Assembly (NCBI GenBank): GCA_018340805.1
Contig: JACMZG010000008.1
Coordinates: forward strand, 26,049,684-26,113,683
From: Microvelia longipes
Lineage: Eukaryota > Arthropoda > Insecta > Hemiptera > Veliidae
DNA length: 64,000 nt
Direction of reading: 5' to 3'
A program made the position numbers and the translations under genes. Under the pieces are notes generated by a model. The model worked only from the letters and a program-made list of their open reading frames with translations. It ran no database searches and was not told the DNA's origin. How positions within the stretch are numbered: position 1 is the first letter of the stretch; the number at the start of each line of letters is the position of its first letter. Below are positions 55,377 through 64,000 of the stretch, piece by piece.

Positions 55377-57442
55377 CTGTAACAAAAAATATTGATGTTA
55401 AAAATAAATAAACAAATAAGAGACTATTTAGCAAATATAACACGTTAAATGCAGGATACAAGATGGCAAGGGGAAAAACCAACTACCATTCAAAAAGGTT
55501 GTATCATTATAACATCATTAAATGACTCTTTGTTAAAAAAATCTAACAACACTGGACACAATTGAGATATTCTATTGGCTCAGAAATCATTTGGGAAGTA
55601 AAATTTTATCTATGCAAAGTAAAAAATTATGGTGAGTGACATCACAAAGTCAATATATAAACATTATCAAGTAAAAACAAGATATGTAAGAAGCTTGAAG
55701 ACCCATGGACTATTGAGTTGTTTTTCTTTCTTAGAGGCAGTTCATCCTCAATAATAAAATAATAATACCCACGGTATCATTTACAGTATAACAATTGATT
55801 GAAAACAAATCAATCTAACCAGAGTAATAAGAGTAAGTCTAGAGATGGCTGACCAAGTTCCCTTTCTCTTAATCAACCTTGTTAAATAAGCAAACTACAG
55901 TCTGAGTCCCAGGTATTCTATTTCAAGGTCAGCAAATAATAAACTTTGAAACAAATCTAATGTGATATATGAGAAGATAGATAAGTTGTAAGATTAAAAT
56001 ATATTATTTGCCTTGAACTAAAGTCGATACCTAATGAATGTGTCATATATAATGTTCAATGACAGACAAATATAACTGTATACTTCTTTATAAACTACAA
56101 GTGCTATAAATATTAGTATTCTTATAAAATATTTTATTCTACTAGTACTAGTTATCACATATTGTACTCTATTGTAACTATGAAACAAGACAGGAGTCTA
56201 CTATGTTCACTAGAAATATAGAAACTATTTGAATCAGGTCTGGTGGAAATAGAATAATTTAATGTTTCAACAAATCAATTCTTCTGTGTTCCTTCCTCTC
56301 AAAATGAATTTAATCAAAACATACTTGATTGAGTTTTTTTTATTTTTCCCCGCCTACAACCGTCTTGAATTGTCTTGTGTTCACACTAAAAATAGGAAAC
56401 CAAGGTTTCATTATAATTAACAGTTTCAGGCACTTTTATGACTTTCTGAGTGGTTTTCATCATGCTGTACATTTGTCTTCGTGTTTGTGAGTGTATATTC
56501 CATTCATAACTCCTGCTGCACTTATGCTAGAGAGTTGAAACTTGGTGCAAAAATCAGACTTAATGTCTAGTTGTGCAGCCTAAAAATTATTTTTTTAGAC
56601 TACAATAACAAAATTTGCTGATTCATCAAAAATTGAATAATTTGTAAAATAAATTGAAAATCCAACAAATCAAATGTACAGTGCTGAATGGATCCACTAA
56701 ATTTCATTTTGATATTAGTCACCATTGACTGTAATTTTTTCAACTTTGATAGCCTATAAGTTTTGATTTTCAAATTGCTTTTTGACTTACAACATAACGT
56801 AAGATATGTTTGAATTAGTAGTGAAAATTCTAAAGCTATTTAACTTTTAGTCCTTTAGTTATTGACAAAATATATATTTCTTGGTGTGACACTCAAAATT
56901 ATATGAAAAAGTTTGTTTAGATCTGTCAAAAGCATAACATTTTACATAAACAATTTTAACTAACCAATTATATTATATATTTATAAAATATATCAAATAT
57001 TCTTATGAAGAACAAAAACTAATAAAAAACTTGGCAGCCAAGTATGATTTATGATTATTGCATTTGTAACATAATATATAAGTATTACCCATATAATTTG
57101 ATTAAATGCCTGAATCTATCTGCTGAATTACTTTTCTAACCTTTAATTAACCTTAAGCTAAAACACAGAAGGTATTATACTAGTTTTGGGTAATTATGAC
57201 ATTCTAATCGGAAGTCATATCATCATAGACTACACACAATAACATAGTTCCATGAGTTGGTTCTATTAAAAAAAAATACTTATAAATAAGGTGTGTAATA
57301 GTTAGTTTTTAAAGGTGTATAAAAAAACTTCGCCATAGTGGCTTCACTCATGGTGTTGGAATCAATCTTTTAATCCATATTGATGTTGTACAGCAGTTCA
57401 GCTACTAAGAAAAGTCCTAATAACTAAGGAGGAAACCCCCTT
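55377..57442. other. Upstream of cadherin exon 2; first coding exon not identified
   Basis: The signal peptide needs an upstream exon with the ATG ending in phase 0. I found no convincing short exon here or further right. A minus-strand ATGGCGAAG near 57335 has a fair context but no donor in phase. A repeat R fragment lies at 56410-56725. Confidence 0.4.
56410..56725 (-). mobile_element. Interspersed repeat family R, partial copy 6
   Basis: Contains CTGAGTGGTTTTCATCATGC, TTATGCTAGAGAGTTGAAAC and TGTCTAGTTGTGCAGCCTAA, the start of the family in the orientation of the 58630 copy. Confidence 0.5.
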
Positions 57443-57444
57443 TA

Positions 57445-57838
57445 CAGTCTATCGTTTAGTTTAAAATCCCCAAGGTCATAAGTATTTGGGGATTGACCAA
57501 TCAGATAAGCCGCTGCCAACTTCTCACTTAAAACGAGAAAAAAATCTCTACCACAATAACCGCTATAGGGAAAAACCTTCTTCCCGGCAATCGTTCACTT
57601 TGTTCGTGGTTCTTCTTTTGATTACATCGTTTGAAAACTACTTTTAAATTAATCTTAAAAATGATATTTTAAAATAAAACTACACAAAAATGTAAAAAAC
57701 ATCGCCAAGAAAATACGGGTAAAATAACCTGATTTGTTTACATAGTTTTTTCCCACTCTCTTCTTGCAGGGATTTTTTCTTAAGAATCTGTGGTGTCTAA
57801 ACTGACCTGTCAAGATTTTTAAACTAAATGATAGACTG
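57445..57838. mobile_element. Tc1/mariner-type MITE, family B, copy 2
   Basis: 394 bp, inverted relative to the copy at 9093-9483, with ends CAGTCTATCGTTTAGTTTAA and TTTAAACTAAATGATAGACTG and flanking TA (57443-57444, 57839-57840). Interior matches include AACATCGCCAAGAAAATACG and CCCCAAGGTCATAAGTATTT. Confidence 0.85.
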
Positions 57839-57972
57839 TAGATCTTGTCTGCCCTTTTACATTTGGTCTAAGCAAGTCTGAGAAACAATATAATGGTTTC
57901 TCCCACAGGATGTTTGCACCTTTTAAGGATAGTAGTTAATTCCATGTATCACATTTATTAACTGATCTAAAT

Positions 57973-58150
57973 GATTATAGTTTAACACATGGCTAAAATC
58001 AGTTGACCGCTCGGGAAAATAGTGTTGAGGAACCAATTAGATTGACCCGATTTGAAATTGAGGGCATGGTTAACATCCAGGACTAACCTCATTGGCTCCC
58101 TCGCATTATTTTTCCACTGTCAAATGATTTTAACCGTGTTTTATACCATA
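57973..58150. mobile_element. Fold-back MITE family A, copy 3
   Basis: ATTATAGTTTAACACATGGC through GGTTAACATCCAGGACTAAC to TTAACCGTGTTTTATACCAT. It is the most diverged of the three; one arm has lost several bases. Confidence 0.7.
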
Positions 58151-58453
58151 GTTCTGTTAACAATGAGTAAGAAGCATTACAGTAAGTAAGAAACATTAGT
58201 TGATAACACTTACGAAAAATGATGATGTAAAATACATAAAGACAACGCCTACCGATGTTTCTCATTTTTTTAATACAAAAGGATAGTGAGTCTTTTTTTT
58301 TTTGAAAAATTAAAAAATCAAATTAGAAATAAAGGAGAATAGTACTCCCTAAAAGTTATCAGTAAAAATTAAAAATGCGCGCTTACTTTTATGATTATAT
58401 CTTTTCTTCTTTCTCTTTTATGTACAAAATTAATACTTCAGACATTATTAGAG

Positions 58454-58480
58454 TGCCTGTATATCAGTGATATACAGGCA
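58454..58480. repeat. Perfect 27-bp palindrome
   Basis: Thirteen-base arms TGCCTGTATATCA and TGATATACAGGCA around a single G. Isolated in AT-rich DNA with no sign of a larger element. Confidence 0.9.
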
Positions 58481-58629
58481 TTCTTGACTATTAAATATCT
58501 TTATTACACATAGATACTGCTTTTTGGGCATTAATACAGACCCTTGCATTTGAAATAAAACAATTATACATTGCTTTTTGATAAAACCAGAGTACCTATA
58601 TTATATTTTTATAATCCGATCCCATTATT

Positions 58630-59245
58630 TTTTTCGTCGTTCGACTTAATCAACAAAGATTATGAGGAACTTGCATTTAATTGCAAATATATTAAAAAAT
58701 CCGAAACAGGGATGGAACCGGAATTATCCGTTTCAGATGTTTTAAAGGCATCCTGAGTGGTTTTCTCAAGTTGTCTGTCTGCATGTGTGAGAGTGTGTTT
58801 TTCTGTTATCGCCATAGCGCTCAGTGTATTTATGCTAGAGAGTTGAAAGTTTAAACAAAAAATCAGTCTACTGCTGTAGTTGTGCTATTCGGAAAATATT
58901 TTTATGACGTCATTAACCTGCAATAATGACTCAGCGAAAATTTCAAAAAAACAAAAAACGCTGAAAAATGGTGCGATCAGATTGAGATTTGGCACGCATT
59001 TGGTTATGTATAAGGTTAACTAACATATGTGTCAAGTTTCATCTCATTATCAGCATTAGTTCAAATTTTATCGCTGAGAATGATACGGATAGAATTACCA
59101 TCTGAGGACAAGCGAAGAGAGTCCGAAAACATGTTGCAGTATAAATTTAGCAAATTGCATATTCTGAGGACGAGCGAAGCAGGGAGGATGAGCATAGCAA
59201 ATCCGATGTGATAAGAAAAAGTTCCGAGGTACTCCGTACCCGAGT
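58630..59245 (-). mobile_element. Interspersed repeat family R, copy 7
   Basis: From GAAACAGGGATGGAACCGG through TTATGCTAGAGAGTTGAAAG, TATGACGTCATTAACCTGCA and TTTCATCTCATTATCAGCAT to GTTCCGAGGTACTCCGTACC. It gives the uninterrupted GCATTAGTTC site used by MITE B in copy 1. Confidence 0.65.
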
Positions 59246-59345
59246 TTTTTTTATTAAAACGACATTTGGTCTAAAACTGAATCATTTTCAATTGTCACTT
59301 TACTTCGCCAAAATCTGAACCATATATATTATGGTTCGTTCCACT

Positions 59346-59462
59346 GCGATTTTCTGATGTTTTGAGCGTGCGCTATCATATGATGGGCTCCACTCCGGAG
59401 CCTCCTCGTCACCCTTTAAGGTATATTTTCAAAATAAATATGTTTAAAGCAGTACAAAATGA
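59346..59462. mobile_element. Partial arm of the 586-bp fold-back family
   Basis: GATTTTCTGATGTTTTGAGC, ATGATGGGCTCCACT and AAGGTATATTTTCAAAATAA match the complement of the left arm at 52439-52620. A solo or truncated copy. Confidence 0.6.
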
Positions 59463-61117
59463 GTAAACAATTTGTACAAAAAGATGGGGAGAAGTCAGTT
59501 TTTAACTGTTCTTTCCTACCATATATCTAACTAACCTTTAGTAAGACATAGGAATGATTAAATACCTACAGTGAACCCCATTGATATAGGTTTAGTACAT
59601 AAAAGGTTTGAGTGAATCGCAAATGAGCGCACTCATTAACACTGGGGAAACAAGTAATGTAGCTTTCTACACAGAATGAGCGAGTGTAAGTACAAGTCTG
59701 GTTTATTAATATTCCAGATGAACTGCGGACATTGACTAGACCAAGGACAATAACATTCTCTTCGCCTTACATCACAAGTTATTTGAAACTCCAAGAATAA
59801 ATCTGTCAATTATACTTAATGTCAACTTTAGCAACCGATAAATAACAGTAGTATTGAAGAGTTTTAGAATTACCAAAATGACATCACAGGCGAATTTTTG
59901 TGTATGCGTTCAATACAAATATTGCGAATATTTTGTATTGAAACCTGCATTTAAAGTAATTTTATGCATTTTTAAATGCAGGTTTCTTAAATGTTTTTAC
60001 AAGCTATCCTTTTATTTTTAAGAATTATCCAAAAATGTGCAAGTACCTAATTGTTGTAACTAAGAAGTATTGTCGAGAATTTAATGAATTTCATAAGCAT
60101 GCCTCCACACGCGTCGGGGTGGGAGCTTCCAGAAAATTTGTCAGCTCATTTATATCTTATCCAGTCTACATTTGTACCCTCGATCCAGCAGTATCGTTTC
60201 AACAACTAAATAATTTTTAAATTTGTTCACACTTTTTTAAATTTGCAAAAAGTTAAAAATATTTTTTTTTTTTTCATTGAGGTATAATTTTCTAAAAACA
60301 ATGTCAATACCATGATATAGAACAGCAAAATTAATAAATTTAACAGTAGACAGTGTAGAACTTAATTCAAAGGAGGACAGGAGGAAGCAAACGTGATCAT
60401 ATCCCCCATAAACTACGTTACGAGTCTGTATGCAATGAAGTAAATATTAAATTCAAAGAATAATTAGGCAACCAAATTCTTATTTTTTCAATTTATCATT
60501 ATAACAACAATATGGTAAAATTAGTGGACTTTCATAATGAGTTACTATTAGTATTAGTAGGAATATATTATATTATTCAATTTACTATTAGGCTACTGTC
60601 AATTTGATACTGACTTAAACGAAGCGCGTATAAGCTTATGGAGGAGAACACTACAAGTAATTTTTTTTTTTGAGGTAGTACGTAATTGAGCACTTTATTA
60701 GACCGTTTTTAGGATGAGAAGCCAATCATATTGTTATAGGAGGTATTTAGTACTTTTCACCTCCGAGGACAATAATGAATGTAAAAAACTCCTAGGACGT
60801 AAAAGTAATTCATATATTTGCCGCTATTTACTGTAATGTAGCGTGTTCAAAAAAACAATCTGTGTAAAACCTTCATGAGGTTTCTTTAAAAACGTTCATT
60901 TTGTTTTTTGTCGTAGACTATTTTTTTTTTCGTTTTTAAAAGGTGTTCTAATTGAAATTTTGTGTGTATTTGTAAAGCTTTTACATTTTTGAGTAAAAGT
61001 GTGAAGCTATGGATGAATTTAATGACGACGATAATATGGACTTAATTGGACGTTTGTTTTCTTATTCAATTAAGTATGTAGCGCAGTTTATTTAATGAGT
61101 GCTACCTCCTCAAAAAA
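59463..61117. other. AT-rich DNA with hairpins, no gene seen
   Basis: Adjacent inverted repeats occur at 59909-59937 (CAATACAAATATTGC and complement) and 59940-59988 (AAACCTGCATTTAAA and complement). A 61-codon plus-strand frame at 60035-60220 contains a GC-richer patch (CCACACGCGTCGGGGTGG) but no motif. Confidence 0.45.
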
Positions 61118-61240
61118 ATAGTGTATGCCATCCGGCTGAGAATGTCTTTATGTCTTGGCAATTTTTCCGACTCGCTTCGCTCGTCGGTAAATCTAATGCC
61201 GTGACATAAAGACAAACTTTTCAGCCTTAAGGCATAAATA
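61118..61240. repeat. Fold-back with a GC-rich core
   Basis: TGTCTTTATGTCTTGGCA on the left faces TGCCGTGACATAAAGACA on the right, around the core CCGACTCGCTTCGCTCGTCG. The GAGCGAAGCGAG word also appears in repeat family R. Confidence 0.65.
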
Positions 61241-61589
61241 ACTATTTATTTTTCCTTCCTTCTCTATTGATTGAGACCATCTAGTTTTAATTTAGTGTGA
61301 GTTCAGGTTTAAAGATACTTGGAGTTGTTCTAATCTCGGTATTAAGTTAACTTTATTTTAAACATATTACAAATTTAATTCAATGATAGACGAAGCAAGT
61401 AAAGTTTCAGAGAATTCTAGCACAATTATTGACGAAGTATTCATAAATGACACATTACTACCTTGAGCAAGTGTTATAAAAACAAATACTATTGACCGCA
61501 ACTCTCAGACCGTGTCAATTCAAGATAATATCAACAAAATTATTAAACTCAAATTAAAAAAAAAAATAATCAGGTGAAAAATGCAGTAC

Positions 61590-62672
61590 ATTAAAACATT
61601 TGACTGAATTGTTACAAATAGAGGAGTGGAAAGAAATATTTGATGAAAAGGATGTTAATAAAATAGCAGAACGTTTTATCTCGAAAATACAGCATTACAT
61701 AACCATCAGTTTTCAACGGAATAATGTTTCAGAAAGTAAAAAAATGTTTTTAGTATTAGAAAAATAGAGAAAATGGCTACTAAAATTAAAATAACCTTTT
61801 AACACTAAATTAAAAAAGGTACATCAAAGTAATTTACAAATTAAAAAAACAAACTAAAAAATGAATATTATCAAAATAAAATAATTAATGGTAGATATGA
61901 TGCCAGAATTCTGTGACAAAAGATGTGACAGATAAAATTAAAGAAAAAGAAATTAAAAACAAAAATCGTGAGTGCATAGATGCGATAACTAATAGTAAAG
62001 AAGCTGCTAATGTTTTAGGTGATTATTTTTCTTCTATAGGGGAGAAAATGGCTGACAAACTGATAAGTGAAGGCGACACACATCAGGACACAAGGGAAAC
62101 TTAATAAGTATAAGTATAGACGAGTACAGGTAACCAAAAAGACATTATTGATGCTGTGACAGATCTGAGGTGGATCAGGACCTGGCCGTGAACTAATAAC
62201 AGTTGACATTATTAAAAACAATATAGAATACCTAGTTGAGCCAATTTATTACCTAACTTAGTCATCTCTGAAACAGGGCATATTTCCTTCAATACTAAAA
62301 AAGGCTATAATAAAACCGATTCATAAAAAGGTAGTAAAAAAGAACCAGAAAATTATAGGCCAATATCGATGCTATCAAACATTGCGAAGATCATTCAAAA
62401 GGCGATAAAGAGATATTTGGTTCAATTTTTAGAAAGTAATAATATTTTCCATCTCTTTAATTTGGTTTTTAAAGAAACCAGATGCTATTTCAGAGGTGAC
62501 TTCGTTCATCATTGACCAGCTTGATTTGGGACTCAAACCGGTGGCTGTATTCCTAGATCTACCTAAGGCCTTCGCTTTTGTCTCTTTAAAAACTTTAATA
62601 CGCAAACTTAAAGAAATAGGGATAAGAGGAACTCTGTTGAAATGGTGTGAGAGCTACCTTACAAATCTAACT
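61590..62672 (+). pseudogene. Jockey/CR1-like LINE fragment (N-terminal half of RT)
   Basis: Broken plus-strand frames: SKEAANVLGDYFSSIGEKMA (pre-RT region, about 62000), FPSILKKAIIKPIHKK and ENYRPISMLSNIAKI (RT blocks 1-2, about 62280-62390), then TSFIIDQLDLGLKPVAVFLD and LIRKLKEIGIRGTLLKWCES (block 3, to about 62660). The aspartate-containing block AFD is changed to AFAFV and the YxDD half is absent. It ends abruptly in AT-rich sequence. It is dead and truncated at both ends. Confidence 0.75.
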
Positions 62673-63059
62673 TTATTGTATTACTATCTAACTTTATTAT
62701 TATATTGTATTATATGTTGTATAATTAATATAAATATTCCATATATGTCTATCTATCTTACTTTATTTTTATACGTATTAGACTATATAATGTATATGCT
62801 CAGAAATATTGTAGTTTTAAGAAGATATTGAAATTTCTCATTTATAATTAATTATATAGAAGTTTGTCATTATAATTATGTATTTTTTTTAATAAAGGAA
62901 ATATTTTAATAAAATCACTGTTGATAAATTTCAACTCCATCATTATTTTCAATAGTTTAAGAAAACTTTTTTTACAAAGAAACGTTTAAATGCCATTTAA
63001 TAATATATATTGAACCAATGCTGATAAAAGAGCAAGACATAAAAATTGTAAATCACATA
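62673..63059. other. AT-rich spacer
   Basis: Low-complexity AT-rich sequence between a LINE fragment and a repeat R copy. Nothing recognised. Confidence 0.5.
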
Positions 63060-63400
63060 TGTTGTTCTCATGTACGACTTGCTTCCGCGCTGAATTTCGA
63101 CTTGATCCAAACTTTTGTCCGCGTTTATTATGTACTGCTAAGACATTAATGAAAGTGAGAATGTCATAAAAATATTTTTCGGAAAGCAAAATTAGACATA
63201 ATTAAATTAATTTTTGTACCAAATTACAACTCTCTAGCATAAACACACTCAGAGCAACGATGATAACAGACTCACATACCGACGAAAACTTAGTAAAAAA
63301 CCACTCAAAAGGTCTTTGAAAAAACGCTTTAAATTGATAAGTCAGTTGAAATTCCGGTTTCGGATCTTTAGAGTAAACACATTACTTTTTCTATATACCT
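63060..63400 (+). mobile_element. Interspersed repeat family R, partial copy 8
   Basis: Contains ATTTCGACTTGATCC, CAACTCTCTAGCATAAACAC, ATGATAACAGACTCACATAC and GAAATTCCGGTTTCGGATCT, the far-end half of the family. Confidence 0.55.
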
Positions 63401-63959
63401 ACGGTATAAATGAAGCAAAGTAAGAAACAATTTTTGAAAAATATTTGATAACATGCAGCACTTGATAACGTTTTAGGTGTAGGAATGAACTACATCATGG
63501 AATCATCCGGCTCCGATTAGTTTTCCAACGAAGTCATTCTAAACCCTGGGCAACATATTTGCAAAGTTTCATATCTAGTAGGTTACTATGACACAACCAT
63601 TACAAACATTAAATTATATTATCTTCCAAAACGAAAATGTAGATTGCACGTAAAAATAAACATTATCATTGCCATGATAACATTGATTTTAACTCCTTTT
63701 TATTTTATACCTTTTCTTAAAAATAAAGAAAAAATAGAAAAACCAACAAAAGAAATATAACGATGTGATGATGATAGAGTAAAACACAGCACAGGGTTCT
63801 ATTCTTAAAAAAGATCTATCAAGAATCCGGCCTAGCGTAACCAATTCCGGGCTTCAACTTTTTATACACTGTAATATTAAACTATTTAGAAACCTTTTTA
63901 TGACAGGACTCGAATAAAGTCAATATGATATTAAAGTCGATGTTAGAGTAAGTAATAAG

Positions 63960-63995
63960 TCGCTTGTCATGCACGGAGGTCCGCATGACAAGCGA
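63960..63995. repeat. Perfect 13-bp-stem hairpin at the window edge
   Basis: TCGCTTGTCATGC (63960-63972) and GCATGACAAGCGA (63983-63995) flank a 10-base loop, ACGGAGGTCC. Its context to the right is cut off, so it may be the tip of a larger fold-back element. Confidence 0.85.
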
Positions 63996-64000
63996 ATTTC

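Noticed and set aside
60035..60220. 61-codon frame with a GC-rich patch resembling a cloning adapter
   Set aside because: The patch CCACACGCGTCGGGG does not match a full adapter, and the frame has no domain or splice support.

Overview
The window is eukaryotic, AT-rich and intron-rich, and most likely from an insect. The evidence is GT..AG introns, an insect-type 14-repeat non-classical cadherin, a tRNA-derived SINE, a Penelope-like element, several decayed LINEs and many small fold-back DNA elements. I cannot name the species. There is no prokaryotic signal: no operon, CRISPR or phage module.

Layout. At the far left, 885..1061 (+) is the last coding exon of a gene entering from the left. 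It looks like the cytoplasmic tail of a rhodopsin-class GPCR. Its 3' flank and about 13 kb of AT-rich sequence follow, with fold-back elements (about 3.5, 5.9-6.2 and 9.1-9.7 kb), a degenerate duplication (7.3-8.2 kb) and a decayed RTE-like LINE (11.1-12.3 kb). From about 15.5 kb (possibly 14.2 kb) to 55.4 kb one large gene lies on the minus strand. I placed 27 exons by splice sites, reading phase and cadherin motifs. They encode a signal-peptide core, 14 extracellular cadherin (EC) repeats, a membrane-adjacent domain and one transmembrane helix. It best fits the insect Cad74A/Cad87A class, often auto-named cadherin-23. The visible exons give about 1,690 residues. The first coding exon is not found, one exon is cut by a run of 606 Ns (39826..40431), and the cytoplasmic tail is uncertain.

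The cadherin introns hold most of the repeats. These are a 28-bp minisatellite (15.8-16.5 kb), a 976-bp element with inverted ends (19.5-20.4 kb), a decayed EN/RT LINE (28.2-31.9 kb, antisense to the gene), a Penelope-like element with RT and GIY-YIG domains (47.5-49.7 kb, sense), a CR1/Jockey-like LINE tail, SINEs, and two intronic copies of the 3' edge of cadherin exon 3. A roughly 700-bp interspersed repeat recurs about eight times. One copy carries two nested MITEs at TA sites, which can be read against uninterrupted copies. The right-hand 8.6 kb (55.4-64 kb) lies upstream of the gene and holds repeats plus a LINE fragment (61.6-62.7 kb), with no convincing exon.

The cadherin has several frame or splice lesions. 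Three are one extra base in a homopolymer run and others sit beside the N gap, so I favour uncorrected assembly errors in a working gene over a pseudogene. I did not find a clearly new biological system. The items most worth checking are the lesions, the exon-edge duplicates with an embedded acceptor-like motif, the calcium-free cadherin linkers and the datable nested insertions.
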